From an uncultured Bacilli bacterium (GTDB lineage: Bacteria > Bacillota_I > Bacilli_A > RF39 > UBA660): DNA of 64,000 nucleotides. A program made the position numbers and the translations under genes. Positions 42,560 through 51,971 of this stretch are shown here, one piece after another. The first letter of the stretch is position 1, and every line of letters starts with the position of its first letter. Below the pieces are notes generated by a model, which was not told where the DNA came from, ran no database searches, and worked only from the letters and a program-made list of their open reading frames with translations. The stretch covers positions 62,001-126,000 of the forward strand of contig CAJTWC010000003.1 in the NCBI GenBank assembly GCA_910580185.1, given 5' to 3'.

Positions 42560-44358
42560 TTATTTTTACCAGTATCACCTACGTAAGATTTACCTTTTTT
42601 ATTACCTGAGATATAAACGTAAGGCGCTATTACATTTTTACCATATATAGGATATCCATTATTATCATACCTGTTATAAGACATTCCAACGTGTAGATGT
42701 GGGCCACTTGAATTTCCAGTATTTCCCGACGTTCCTATTTTTTGCCCTTGTTTTACTTTATCTCCAACTTTTACTGAAATACTATTTAAATGTCCATAGA
42801 CAGTATAATACTTTTTACTATCTATTACATGTTTTAATAATACAAATTTACCAAAATGAACATATCCTTCACTTTTACAATTACTATTTGAAGAACATTT
42901 GTTAGTAGTAGTATCGGCTTTTATAACTTCACCACCATCCATTGCAACAACGGAAGTGCCTTTGCTAACTGATATATCGTTTCCACCGTGCCAAGCGCCA
43001 CCATACGACGTACTATAATGCAAATGATCACTAGATGTTCTAGTACCTTCTGACCAACTACCTGTATTTTTAGTTGGATGAGCTAACTTACCAGTTACAT
43101 ATGCTAGCGTTTGATCTATTTTATATTTATCAGTATAGCAAACTTTATGGTTACCAGCCTCATCATAAACAACTATTTTTCCTTGCCTTGTCCTAGCACC
43201 ATCATCACCAAGCGATTTATTTCTTGAGCCGGTGTTATTATTAGTCCATAAATACCAACTACCATCTTTTTTATTGGTATACCATTCCCATTTTGCCGTA
43301 TCACTAGTAGGTTTTATATTTAATGTTACAGCTGTTTTATACCAAGTACCATCAGCTTTTGTACCACTTGCAGTTATAGTAGGACACTTTGGCGGGGTAC
43401 GATCAATTTTAATTGTTTTTGAATCACAATTTTTACTCTTTTTTGTATTAGTATTAAACACTTGGGCTCTTATTACCCTGTTTCCTTCACCACTAATATT
43501 AACAACGTGATTATTTTTTTCATAAGACTTTGAATATTTTGTAAATCCACCTTTTCCATTATCAGCGTACCAATACCATTTATTATACAAATATTTTTTC
43601 TCATCCATTGATATTTTTACATAGACTTTAGATGAATTATACACACTAGCCGGATTAGCGGTAAATGTTTTATTATCCTTAGAATAAGTAAAGGTTGGAC
43701 ATACTATGTCCGTTTTTGCACTATTTTTAGTTGTAGACTTCTTTTTGGTAGTTTCGGTTGTCAAAACTTTGGCAGTTGTACTAGTAGTAGTTGCAGCATT
43801 ATTTGAACTAGTAGTTGTACCTATAGAAGATGTGGAATCATCTGATTCTTCATCTTCATCTATCGGATCATTTGGAATAGAGCTACTAGGCGTAATATTA
43901 CGCTCCGAATAAGATAAAATATTTAGAGTACAAGAGCCAATTCCCGAAGGTATTTCCTTATTAGTATATTCATATAAAGTCCTGTGATATGTTTTAGACT
44001 CATCTTGATTATAAAAATCAAAATGAAGTGCAATTATACCATCACTAACCCTGCAAATTCCTGTATTTGTTGGAGTACTAACATCAATATTTATTATGTT
44101 CTCAATATCATCAAAAATATTATCCTTATTTAAATCATCTAAGTTTTCACCATCATTTGTTAAATCTTTATATTTAGCATCAACTATTCTATAAGCATAA
44201 TCAACATCAATAAATTTTTGAGTTTCATCATTTGCTTTCTTATAAATATCTTGAACGGTTCTTAAAGTTTGAAAAAAATAAAGCATTGCTACTGATACTA
44301 TCAAAAAACTTACTATTAATTCTACTAAAGTCATACCTTTATTATTTAATTTTTTCAT
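42556..44358 (-). CDS. pseudopilin fused to Ig-like repeats and an M23 peptidase
   Basis: A 600-aa protein with an unusual architecture. Residues 1-40 are a class III prepilin signal (MKKLNNKG, then MTLVELIVSFLIVSVAML with the Glu at +5). A pilin-like domain runs to about 155, a Ser/Thr-rich linker (about 157-215), then two Ig-like domains joined by the KIDRTPPKCP motif seen in Gram-positive surface proteins, and a LytM/M23 metallopeptidase (about 425-590). The zinc ligands are complete: His and Asp in HGGND and His in GPHLHVG. M23 enzymes cut peptidoglycan cross-bridges. It lies 4 nt after another pseudopilin gene, near the assembly genes. It may be a tip or minor pilin that opens the wall or attacks neighbours; that role is inference. 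Confidence 0.88.
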   Translation of the reverse strand: MKKLNNKGMTLVELIVSFLIVSVAMLYFFQTLRTVQDIYKKANDETQKFIDVDYAYRIVDAKYKDLTNDGENLDDLNKDNIFDDIENIINIDVSTPTNTGICRVSDGIIALHFDFYNQDESKTYHRTLYEYTNKEIPSGIGSCTLNILSYSERNITPSSSIPNDPIDEDEESDDSTSSIGTTTSSNNAATTTSTTAKVLTTETTKKKSTTKNSAKTDIVCPTFTYSKDNKTFTANPASVYNSSKVYVKISMDEKKYLYNKWYWYADNGKGGFTKYSKSYEKNNHVVNISGEGNRVIRAQVFNTNTKKSKNCDSKTIKIDRTPPKCPTITASGTKADGTWYKTAVTLNIKPTSDTAKWEWYTNKKDGSWYLWTNNNTGSRNKSLGDDGARTRQGKIVVYDEAGNHKVCYTDKYKIDQTLAYVTGKLAHPTKNTGSWSEGTRTSSDHLHYSTSYGGAWHGGNDISVSKGTSVVAMDGGEVIKADTTTNKCSSNSNCKSEGYVHFGKFVLLKHVIDSKKYYTVYGHLNSISVKVGDKVKQGQKIGTSGNTGNSSGPHLHVGMSYNRYDNNGYPIYGKNVIAPYVYISGNKKGKSYVGDTGKNN

Positions 44359-44362
44359 ACTC

Positions 44363-44920
44363 TTATCCTCCTAAATTGCAATGTCTATTTGGATTAGGAT
44401 TATCTATTTTAATTGATGCATATCTAGTTTCAGTAACATTTCCACGTGAATCTTTTTTTTCAAATTTTCCTATTAATCTATAAGATGCCTTATCATTGGT
44501 GGTTTTTTTAAGTCTTAGTAAATACCTGTTAAAATTATAATCGCTAACCCTTGGGTCTGCCATATAGCCAGTAATATATAACTCTTCTAACTCGCCAAAT
44601 TTATTGCTAGATGATAGTGTTATTTCATCTAAAACATTACCAGTGATTTCTCTTGCACCAACCTCGGTTTCAGTATATCCTGTACATATGCCACTTATTT
44701 TTGATTCAACATTACTCTTTAATGTATCATCACTAAAAATTAAATCATTATACGCCCTTAACGTATATAGATCCTCTGTTTGATCATAATATTTAGATCT
44801 TTTTACGAAATTATCATATAATTTAGACACATTTGGGTAAACATAAGCCATCACAATAGTTACTAAGGCAATAATAACAATAGCCTCAACTAAAAAGAAA
44901 CCTTTATTATTCTTTTTCAT
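44363..44920 (-). CDS. pseudopilin / minor pilin
   Basis: A 185-aa protein with a prepilin signal (MKKNNKG, then FFLVEAIVIIALVTIVMAYVYP), Glu at +5 of the mature protein and a 20-residue hydrophobic helix. The C-terminal head ends with a Cys (HCNLGG) that may pair with CTGY. AGGTGG stands before ATG 44920. It is the first gene of the minus-strand pair leading into the M23-fused pilin and is divergent from the ATPase gene. Confidence 0.85.
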   Translation of the reverse strand: MKKNNKGFFLVEAIVIIALVTIVMAYVYPNVSKLYDNFVKRSKYYDQTEDLYTLRAYNDLIFSDDTLKSNVESKISGICTGYTETEVGAREITGNVLDEITLSSSNKFGELEELYITGYMADPRVSDYNFNRYLLRLKKTTNDKASYRLIGKFEKKDSRGNVTETRYASIKIDNPNPNRHCNLGG

Positions 44921-44940
44921 TTTTACCACCTTTTCTTTGC

Positions 44941-44969
44941 TTGCTATCTTCTAAAATATATTATATAAT
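44941..44969 (+). promoter_or_regulatory. promoter of the pilus ATPase gene
   Basis: TTGCTA, a 17-nt spacer and a perfect TATAAT, in the divergent region upstream of the ATPase gene. Confidence 0.7.
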
Positions 44970-45023
44970 ATTATTAGCATAAAATCTAGGGGTAGATAAA
45001 AGAATATAAAGGGAGAGATGTAT

Positions 45024-46343
45024 ATGTTAAAGCAGATAGACTTTACTAAATTGCCTATTACAGAAATAGTAAATGAAATTATTTATACAGGTGCTCAAGC
45101 TGGAGCAAGTGACATACATTTCGATCCAAGTGGAAAAACAATTAAAGTTAGGTTTAGAATAGATGGTATTTTAATAGATTATACGGTTATACCTGAAGCG
45201 ATAAGAAAAAATTTAATAGCAAGATTAAAAATAATTTCAGGAATGGATATAACTGAATCTAGGCTACCTCAAGATGGAGCTATTAAAACGATTATTAAAG
45301 ATATTAAATTAGATATGCGTGTTTCTTCTTTGCCTACTAATATTGGTGAGAAAATAGTTATAAGAATACTTGATTATTCTGCATCGTTAAACGGATTAGA
45401 AAGTCTTGGGTTTTCTCCTAATAATTTAAAAAAGATGAAAGAGTTAATAAAAGAACCAAACGGAATTATATTGGTAACGGGTGCAACAGGTTCTGGTAAA
45501 TCAACAACTGTTTACTCATTACTGCAAATATTAAATACACCCGAAGTTAACTTAGTAACCGTTGAAGACCCAGTTGAAATGGGAATTGATGGAATAAATC
45601 AAATACAAGTAAATAGTGAAATTGGTCTTACCTTTGCCGAGGTTTTAAGATCTATCTTGCGTCAAGACCCAGACATTATAATGATTGGAGAAATACGTGA
45701 TGATGAGACAGCTAAAATAGCCGTTAGAGCATCTATTACAGGGCACTTAGTATTATCTACAATACATACTAATAACGCTCTTGCAACTATAGAACGTTTA
45801 ACAGATATGGACGTTGAAACTTATCTTTTAGCAACATCTTTAAATGGTATTGTATCTCAAAAACTTGCTAGAAGAATATGTCCACATTGCATAAAAAAAA
45901 GACCTGCTATTGAGTATGAAAAGAAATTAATAAAAGCACAACTAGGTGTTGATATTAATGAACTTTCTTACTCTGAAGGCTGCGATAAATGTGTTGGAGG
46001 TTATAAAGGAAGAATCGCTATACACGAGGTTTTAGTAATAACTCAAGAAATAAGAGATGCTATTTCAAATGGTATTTCTAAAGACGAATTAAGAAAATTA
46101 GTATATAAAGGTGATACCACTACCCTTTTACAAGATGGATTACAAAAAGTTTTACAAGGAACAACAACGATTGAAGAAATATTAAGACTAGTAGAACTTG
46201 ATGATGAATCGGCAAAGATACTTATGCATAAAGATGATTCAGTAAGTAACACATCTAATAAAAATTTAACTAACAATACTCAAGATACAACTATAGTTCA
46301 AAATAATACACCTAAAGATGATTTTGAAATGCTTGATATATAA
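45024..46343 (+). CDS. pilB: type IV pilus / type II secretion assembly ATPase (GspE/PilB/ComGA)
   Basis: A hexameric cytoplasmic ATPase that powers pilus extension. The 439-aa protein lacks the N-terminal MshEN domain of long PilB and resembles ComGA. It shows ASDIHFDP, VRFRIDG, RLPQDGAI, Walker A (GATGSGKSTT), the Asp box (VTVEDPVE), Walker B (IMIGEIRDDETA), the His box (GHLVLSTIHTN) and a C4 zinc motif (CPHC and CDKC). ATG 45024 is chosen because GGGAG is eight bases upstream; the ATG at 45018 is too close. A Thr/Asn-rich tail of about 35 residues is extra. Confidence 0.95.
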   Translation: MLKQIDFTKLPITEIVNEIIYTGAQAGASDIHFDPSGKTIKVRFRIDGILIDYTVIPEAIRKNLIARLKIISGMDITESRLPQDGAIKTIIKDIKLDMRVSSLPTNIGEKIVIRILDYSASLNGLESLGFSPNNLKKMKELIKEPNGIILVTGATGSGKSTTVYSLLQILNTPEVNLVTVEDPVEMGIDGINQIQVNSEIGLTFAEVLRSILRQDPDIIMIGEIRDDETAKIAVRASITGHLVLSTIHTNNALATIERLTDMDVETYLLATSLNGIVSQKLARRICPHCIKKRPAIEYEKKLIKAQLGVDINELSYSEGCDKCVGGYKGRIAIHEVLVITQEIRDAISNGISKDELRKLVYKGDTTTLLQDGLQKVLQGTTTIEEILRLVELDDESAKILMHKDDSVSNTSNKNLTNNTQDTTIVQNNTPKDDFEMLDI

Positions 46344-46344
46344 T

Positions 46345-46378
46345 AAAGACCTAATATAAAATTTTATATTAGGTCTTT
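46345..46378. terminator. bidirectional terminator
   Basis: A long perfect palindrome of AAAGACCTAATATAAAA and its complement, with T ends on both strands, between convergent genes. Confidence 0.85.
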
Positions 46379-46945
46379 TACTTCACGTTTAATTTTCCTT
46401 TTAAATCTTTTTGGTATTCCATTATCATTTTCAACAACTGGTTTTGGAATAATTAAATTTAGCTTTCTAGAATTTATGTTTTTTTGTGTTTTTTTAAATA
46501 AGTCTCTTGATTTTATCTCAATAAGTAAATTATTTAATACATTAATAAAATCATTTATCTTAATTTCATAATTAGTATCATCAAACCAAAAACCATCATG
46601 AATTTCTTTTTCACATAATTCTTCATTATTACTATTTAAAAATCTTGATACAAAATCAATCCAAACTTTTTCTCCAGTTTTTACTGGCATAAGATCTTCT
46701 AAATATCTAATAACTGTTTCAACATAACCGACTTCAATTCCTTCAAGAAAACTCTTTTTAACATTTCTTATTCCAATTGGAAATTCAAATTTACTACCAT
46801 AACCTGTTGGTACAGAAGAAGTTCTATTATTTTTGTCGTATTTTTCAATTATAATATAATCTATGATTTTAAATACATCTTTATAATCTTCCCTATTTAA
46901 CATAACTTTAAATTTATCATCAATATATCTAATGTCTATATTCAT
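46364..46945 (-). CDS. unknown protein in the pilus region
   Basis: A 193-aa soluble protein with no recognised family, starting MNIDIRYIDDKFKVMLNRED behind GAGGAA. The C-terminus is very basic (FKRKIKREVKDLI). No pilin signal or membrane helix. It lies between the ATPase and prepilin peptidase genes, but on a separate transcript, so a link to the pilus is only positional. Confidence 0.7.
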   Translation of the reverse strand: MNIDIRYIDDKFKVMLNREDYKDVFKIIDYIIIEKYDKNNRTSSVPTGYGSKFEFPIGIRNVKKSFLEGIEVGYVETVIRYLEDLMPVKTGEKVWIDFVSRFLNSNNEELCEKEIHDGFWFDDTNYEIKINDFINVLNNLLIEIKSRDLFKKTQKNINSRKLNLIIPKPVVENDNGIPKRFKRKIKREVKDLI

Positions 46946-47022
46946 TTTCTATTCCTCACATCTCGTGTAGTATTATAGTACTTAAATATCTAAAATGCAA
47001 TAAAAACGTCAAAAAGACGTCT

Positions 47023-47811
47023 TTATCTAGTTAAAAATTCCAAAATCATGCTTAAATTTAAGCTGGTTAATAATACTATAACACTAGAGACCGAAAGATA
47101 TGGTCCAAATGCTAAAACGTTATTATTATTTTTTACTAGGCTATAAACTGATAGTGGAAGCGCTATAAAAGCAGCCATAAAAATAACTACCATTGACATA
47201 TCAAAGCCTAATACTAAACCTATAATAAACATTAATTTTATATCTCCGCCGCCTAAACTTTCTTTCTTAAATAAAATATCTCCTAACACTTTAAATAAAT
47301 AAAGAATTGCAAAAGCTCCAGCACCATTAAGAATCGGTATAGCAACATCAGTTAAAATATTCATCCTGTTCATTAAAGATTTTATAATCATTTCTAGAAC
47401 AATTAATATTCCGCCTATTATTAGCACCTCATCGGGTATTATATAACATCTTAAATCACTTATTGTTATAATTATTAATACTGAAATAAACGTTATTGCA
47501 ATAAGAAAATCAATATTCATCCCAAATACTAAGTACGACATTAAAAATAACACTCCAGTAATTAATTCAAACAACGGATATATAATAGATATTTTATTTT
47601 TACACGATTTACACTTACCTCTTAAAAAGATGTAAGATATAACTGGTATAAGTTCATAAAACTTTAATTTATGATTACAATTAACACAGTGTGATGGTGG
47701 AAAAGCAATGGATAATTTGTTTGGTAATCTATAACCTACAACGTTATAAAAGGATCCAAATACTAATCCAAAAATAAATACTATAATTCCAATAAAAACT
47801 TCGTTATCCAC
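47023..47811 (-). CDS. pilD: prepilin peptidase (A24) with N-methylase domain
   Basis: This membrane aspartic protease cleaves the prepilin leader and methylates the new N-terminus. The 262-aa protein has the PilD/ComC layout: GLVFGSFYNVVGYRLP, a zinc-type four-Cys box (CVNC and CKSC, about 35-75), then helices carrying the two catalytic Asp (SDLRCYIIPDE and GGGDIKLM). GTG 47811 follows AAAGGAAG; the reading from 47856 extends into pilC. It lies 16 nt after pilC in one transcript. Confidence 0.94.
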   Translation of the reverse strand: MDNEVFIGIIVFIFGLVFGSFYNVVGYRLPNKLSIAFPPSHCVNCNHKLKFYELIPVISYIFLRGKCKSCKNKISIIYPLFELITGVLFLMSYLVFGMNIDFLIAITFISVLIIITISDLRCYIIPDEVLIIGGILIVLEMIIKSLMNRMNILTDVAIPILNGAGAFAILYLFKVLGDILFKKESLGGGDIKLMFIIGLVLGFDMSMVVIFMAAFIALPLSVYSLVKNNNNVLAFGPYLSVSSVIVLLTSLNLSMILEFLTR

Positions 47812-47827
47812 TCGTATCTTCCTTTCA

Positions 47828-49681
47828 TTATTGTTGCATTGAAGTATACATACCAAACATTGGAATAATAACCGCTAGTAATATACCACCAACTATAACC
47901 GCTAAAAATACTATTATAATAGGCTCAATAAGTGCTTTCATTTGGTTAATAATAGCTCTATGTTGTTCTTGGTAATAATCAGAAACCCTTTCCATCATAG
48001 GTCCTAGTCTACCTGTTTTTTCACCAGTAAGCAGCATTTGATATGCAATAATTGGAAAAGCCCAATGATCTTTAAACGCCTTTGAAATTGAATCACCTTT
48101 ATTTAGGTTTTTAGCAGTTTCATATATAAGTTTTTTATAAACTTCATTATTTGTAATTTTACTTAATACTTCCATTGAGTCGGTTATAAATATATTATGA
48201 TTTATTAAGTTTGCAAAAGTTTTAGCAAAAATAGTAATCTCATTATATATAATAATATCACCAAACACTGGTATATGCATCGTTAATTCTTGAACGTTTT
48301 TTCTAAATGTACGCGAGTTTTTAAAAGCATATATAAATACCGCGCAAATTGCAATTATAATAAAAAGTATTATATAAACGTTTGCTTGTAAAAAGTCTGA
48401 TGCATTTAATATAAACTTAGTTATTGCAGGAAGTTCAGCATCCATCTCATTATATATTCCAGCAAATGACGGAATTGTAAATAACAATATATATACAACT
48501 ACAATAATAGCAAAAACTAATATAACAATTGGATATGTTAGCGCTGATTTCATTTGTTTTCTATTTGTTTCAGATTCGCTATAATACTCAACCATGTCAT
48601 CTAACGTTTCAGTTAAATTACCAGTCATTTCAGCGGTTTTAATCATGTTTATTAATAATTTAGGAAAGGTATCTTTTCTTTTTTCCATAGCAACACTTAA
48701 AACATCACCCATAGATAAGTCATAATATACTGCTTTCCATACGTTTTTATCATTGCCTTTTTTAGTTTGTTCTTCTAGTATTTTAACAGCCTCAGCTAGT
48801 GCTATACCAGATTTTAAATAAGCTGATAATTGCGATAGGTAAAAAATTAGTTTACTTTTCTTCATTTTATAAGTGATAATATCTCTTTTCGGTTTAGCAG
48901 CGGTAATTTCATATACCTCATATCCTTCTGCCAACAAAAATGAATGAACATCTACTCTTGATAAAGCCTCTATCGTACTTTTTTCTAACTCGCCTTTAGA
49001 ATTTCTCGCTATATATTGAAATAATATAGGTTTTGCAAGTCTTGATGCGGTTTTACTATCTTTATCCTTAAACTGTTCATCTAAAACGGCTTTTTTAGCT
49101 TCTAATTCTACTTCTTCTTTTGGATTATAAGTTAGCTTTTTATAAAATCTTTTTAATTTATCTGAAAAAGTAACAGGTTCACCCTTTGCTTTTAAAGCTT
49201 CCTCTTTTTTATCCCTTTCAGCTTCAATAGCATCTTCTTTCTTTTGTTTTTCTAATTCTCTTTGCTTGCGTTCTTTTTCTCTTTTTTCATTTTCTATTCT
49301 TAATTTTTCTTGTTCTTCTATTCTTTTAAGTTCCTCTTGCCTTGCCTTTTTAACCATCTTATCAAAATACTTTTGGCGTTTTTTTATGTTTTCTTGACGC
49401 TCTTTTTTTAACTTTTCGGGATCTGTTTCTACTTGAGGAGTTTTTGGCGTATCATATGCTGATCTTACCCCTTTAACCACTTTTATTTTTTCACCTTTTT
49501 TTATTTCAGGAATGGTAGCTTTCTTATTACTACTAGATATGTTTTGACTAATACCCTGCTTATTTTTAGTATCATTTTTTTTCATGATCCCAGATACAAT
49601 ATAATATGGAATAAGTAAAATAGACATAAATCCTCTATATATAAAAACGAATGGTAATAATAAAATATCTATCAAATTCAT
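47828..49681 (-). CDS. pilC: pilus assembly platform protein (PilC/GspF) with long N-terminal extension
   Basis: The inner-membrane platform on which the ATPase acts. The C-terminal 400 residues (about 215-617) are a complete GspF pair of domains with three membrane helices (YLSQLSAYLKSGIALAEAV, PKLLINMIKTAEMTGNL, TFANLINHNIFITDSMEVL, MLLTGEKTGRLGPMM, EPIIIVFLAVIVGGILLAVI). Odd: about 215 extra residues precede it, namely a hydrophobic N-terminus (ILLLPFVFIYRGFMSILLIPYYIV), then a long highly charged coiled coil (about 85-175, Lys/Glu/Arg) and a short linker. The usual family length is about 400. The extension is in frame, with GGAAGG at the start. Confidence 0.93.
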   Translation of the reverse strand: MNLIDILLLPFVFIYRGFMSILLIPYYIVSGIMKKNDTKNKQGISQNISSSNKKATIPEIKKGEKIKVVKGVRSAYDTPKTPQVETDPEKLKKERQENIKKRQKYFDKMVKKARQEELKRIEEQEKLRIENEKREKERKQRELEKQKKEDAIEAERDKKEEALKAKGEPVTFSDKLKRFYKKLTYNPKEEVELEAKKAVLDEQFKDKDSKTASRLAKPILFQYIARNSKGELEKSTIEALSRVDVHSFLLAEGYEVYEITAAKPKRDIITYKMKKSKLIFYLSQLSAYLKSGIALAEAVKILEEQTKKGNDKNVWKAVYYDLSMGDVLSVAMEKRKDTFPKLLINMIKTAEMTGNLTETLDDMVEYYSESETNRKQMKSALTYPIVILVFAIIVVVYILLFTIPSFAGIYNEMDAELPAITKFILNASDFLQANVYIILFIIIAICAVFIYAFKNSRTFRKNVQELTMHIPVFGDIIIYNEITIFAKTFANLINHNIFITDSMEVLSKITNNEVYKKLIYETAKNLNKGDSISKAFKDHWAFPIIAYQMLLTGEKTGRLGPMMERVSDYYQEQHRAIINQMKALIEPIIIVFLAVIVGGILLAVIIPMFGMYTSMQQ

Positions 49682-49800
49682 AAATACACCTTCCTATTCT
49701 ATAGATAATTATAACATAAAATTTTATATATTTACCTATTAAATAATTATTTTTATAACATTTTAGGATATAAATCATATATTATATTAGAGGTGATTAT

Positions 49801-50184
49801 ATGTACGGAGCAATGCCTTTTATGATGCCTAATGCAATACCGGGTGCAACTGCTGCGGCAAGTGCGGCAAATTCCTTAGGAAGTGCAAGTACTGCTACAT
49901 CTTTTTTAGGAAAAATAAATTGGTCTTCACTACTATCGAACACCCAAAAAGTTTTAAACGTTGCAAATCAAGCAATACCGCTTTATTATCAAGCAAAGCC
50001 AATGTTTCAAAACCTAAAAGCGCTGGGACGAATCGGTAAAGAATTTAGTAAGATGGGAAATCAAAATAATACACAAAATAATACTCAAAATAACATTGTC
50101 AACAACACGATGAATAGTGCACCTAGCACGCAAAACGATACTTCTTTTGAAGAAGATTTACCAACGCCAAAATTCTTTTTATAA
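49801..50184 (+). CDS. YqfQ/VrrA-like small protein
   Basis: A 127-aa low-complexity protein: MYGAMPFMMPNAIPG, an Ala/Ser-rich stretch, a central helix (INWSSLLSNTQKVLNVANQAIPLYYQAKPMFQN), a QNNTQNN repeat and an acidic end. It looks like the YqfQ family, whose Bacillus gene also lies near dnaG-sigA-trmK, which supports the call. AGAGGTGAT stands before the ATG. The function is unknown. It is convergent with trmK across a shared terminator. Confidence 0.65.
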   Translation: MYGAMPFMMPNAIPGATAAASAANSLGSASTATSFLGKINWSSLLSNTQKVLNVANQAIPLYYQAKPMFQNLKALGRIGKEFSKMGNQNNTQNNTQNNIVNNTMNSAPSTQNDTSFEEDLPTPKFFL

Positions 50185-50220
50185 AAACAGCTGAAACAAA
50201 ATAAAGTTTCAACTGTTTTT
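50183..50220. terminator. bidirectional terminator
   Basis: AAAAACAG-TGAAAC and its near-complement pair with one mismatch, flanked by A and T runs, between convergent genes. Confidence 0.75.
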
Positions 50221-50890
50221 ATTTTAATATTCTTTTGACGTTTTTGTTTTTTAATCTTAATTTTATTTTTTTAATAAATTTAGATTTTGGTATTTTATCT
50301 ATTACTCGCTCGTTTGTTTTTATTAAATTAGTTAATAATTCATTAAATAACTCATTTTTATTATTTAAAAGAATTGGACCATACTCTAATTCTGTTTTAT
50401 TATATTTTTTACTTCCTTTTTTAAATTTTATAACCGTGTAAATAATATTTCTTTCTTTTATTAGTTTTTCATCAAAGATAAAGTAACCAACACTAGTTAA
50501 GTACTTTCTTATTTTATCTACTCCTACGTTAGACTGAATTATTATTGTATCTACGTTTTTTAACTTGTCTTTATCTTTTTCTAATATGTTTATTATCTTG
50601 GTATCACCTAAGCCTGACATAACAATTAAATTTATATTATCTTCTTTTTTTATGTCACTTAGGCCATCGGCTAGTCTAAGATCAATGTTTTTTACATTAT
50701 TTAACATGACGTTTTTCATAGCTTGATTTAAAGCTCCCTCAGTTATATCACACGCTACCGCTTTTTTTATTTTTTTACTTTGAAGTAAATATATATCTAA
50801 AAGCGCATGATCACATCCTATATCAGCTAATATAGAATCATCATCTACCATATCGGCTATACACTTTAATCTTTTTGATAAATTAATCAC
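50219..50890 (-). CDS. trmK: tRNA (adenine-22-N1)-methyltransferase
   Basis: TrmK makes m1A22 in tRNA of Gram-positive bacteria. The 223-aa protein begins with NLSKRLKCIADMV and has the SAM motif LADIGCDHALLDIYLL, VACDITEGALNQA, LRLADGLSDI, then LIVMSGLGDTKIINIL and IIQSNVGVDKIRKYL, matching the family throughout. It starts with GTG at 50890 inside the end of rpoD (8-nt overlap), with AAAGGAT in the rpoD codons. dnaG-rpoD-trmK order is as in Bacillus. Confidence 0.94.
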   Translation of the reverse strand: MINLSKRLKCIADMVDDDSILADIGCDHALLDIYLLQSKKIKKAVACDITEGALNQAMKNVMLNNVKNIDLRLADGLSDIKKEDNINLIVMSGLGDTKIINILEKDKDKLKNVDTIIIQSNVGVDKIRKYLTSVGYFIFDEKLIKERNIIYTVIKFKKGSKKYNKTELEYGPILLNNKNELFNELLTNLIKTNERVIDKIPKSKFIKKIKLRLKNKNVKRILK

Positions 50891-51971
50891 TTAAATAATC
50901 CTTTAACTTTCTAGATCTAGATGGATGTCTTAATTTTCTAAGTGCTTTAGCTTCTATTTGTCTTATACGTTCACGTGTTACACCAAACATGTTACCAACT
51001 TCTTCTAATGTATGACAAGTACCACCATGAAGACCAAATCTTAATTTTAAAACTTCTTCTTCTCTTGGAGTTAAAGTACATAACACTTCTTCTATTTCAT
51101 CTTTCAATACTTCGTTTATTGCATATTCTTCAGGTGACATTGAACTTTCATCTTTTAGAAAATCTCCTAAGTGAGAATCATCTTCTTCACCAATTGGTGT
51201 TTCTAAAGATAGCGGATCTTGTGATATTTTAAATATTTCTCTTACCTTTTCCTCTGTTGTTCCCATCTTCTTAGCAAGTTCTGTTTCGGTTGGCTCTCTA
51301 TTTAATTCTAGTGTCATTTGTCTTTGAATTCTCTTTAATTTATTAATTGTTTCAACCATGTGAACTGGAACACGAATTGTTTTAGCTTGGTCTGCAATAG
51401 CACGTGTTATAGCTTGTCTTATCCACCAAGTTGCATAAGTCGAAAATTTATAACCTTTAGATGCATCAAATTTATCTACTGCCTTCATTAAACCAATGTT
51501 TCCTTCTTGAATTAAATCTAGGAAAGATAGATTCCTTCCAACGTATCTTTTAGCAATTGAAACAACAAGTCTTAAGTTAGATTCAGCAAGAATTCTTTTA
51601 GCTTCCTCATCACCTTCTTCTACCCTTTTTGATAAAGCAAGTTCTTCTTCCAAGCTAAGTAAGCTTATCTTACCAATTTCCTTTAAATACATCCTAACAG
51701 GATCATTTATACTTGCGTTTTTAGGTAGAGCAATATCCTCTATTGCAAGAGCATCTCCTTCATCAGATGAGTCATCTTCGTCTTCGAAATTTTCTGATAT
51801 TATTTCAATGTTATTATCGTGAAATGCATTATATAATTCATCTAATGAATCAGCATCCATCTCTAATCCTTTTAAGCTTTCAGCTAGCTCTTCATAAGTT
51901 AAAGTCCCTTTTTCTTTACCTTTTTTTAATAATTCTTCTTTTCTTTGTTCAAATGTTTTTATTTCTTTCAT
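50883..51971 (-). CDS. rpoD: primary sigma factor RpoD (SigA)
   Basis: The housekeeping sigma-70 factor. The 362-aa protein has a short region 1.1, region 1.2 (DPVRMYLKEIGKISLL), 2.1-2.4 (LRLVVSIAKRYVGRNLSFLDLIQEGNIGLMKAVDKF, YATWWIRQAITRAIADQ), 3 and 4.2 (GVTRERIRQIEAKALRKLRHP). It reads the TTGACA/TATAAT promoters found here. Its start overlaps the dnaG stop (TAATG), with GGGAGTG upstream. Confidence 0.98.
   Translation of the reverse strand: MKEIKTFEQRKEELLKKGKEKGTLTYEELAESLKGLEMDADSLDELYNAFHDNNIEIISENFEDEDDSSDEGDALAIEDIALPKNASINDPVRMYLKEIGKISLLSLEEELALSKRVEEGDEEAKRILAESNLRLVVSIAKRYVGRNLSFLDLIQEGNIGLMKAVDKFDASKGYKFSTYATWWIRQAITRAIADQAKTIRVPVHMVETINKLKRIQRQMTLELNREPTETELAKKMGTTEEKVREIFKISQDPLSLETPIGEEDDSHLGDFLKDESSMSPEEYAINEVLKDEIEEVLCTLTPREEEVLKLRFGLHGGTCHTLEEVGNMFGVTRERIRQIEAKALRKLRHPSRSRKLKDYLSD

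Noticed and set aside
42699..43912. Plus-strand frames opposite the pilin-M23 gene
   Set aside because: They lack ribosome sites and are shadows of a well-supported minus-strand gene.
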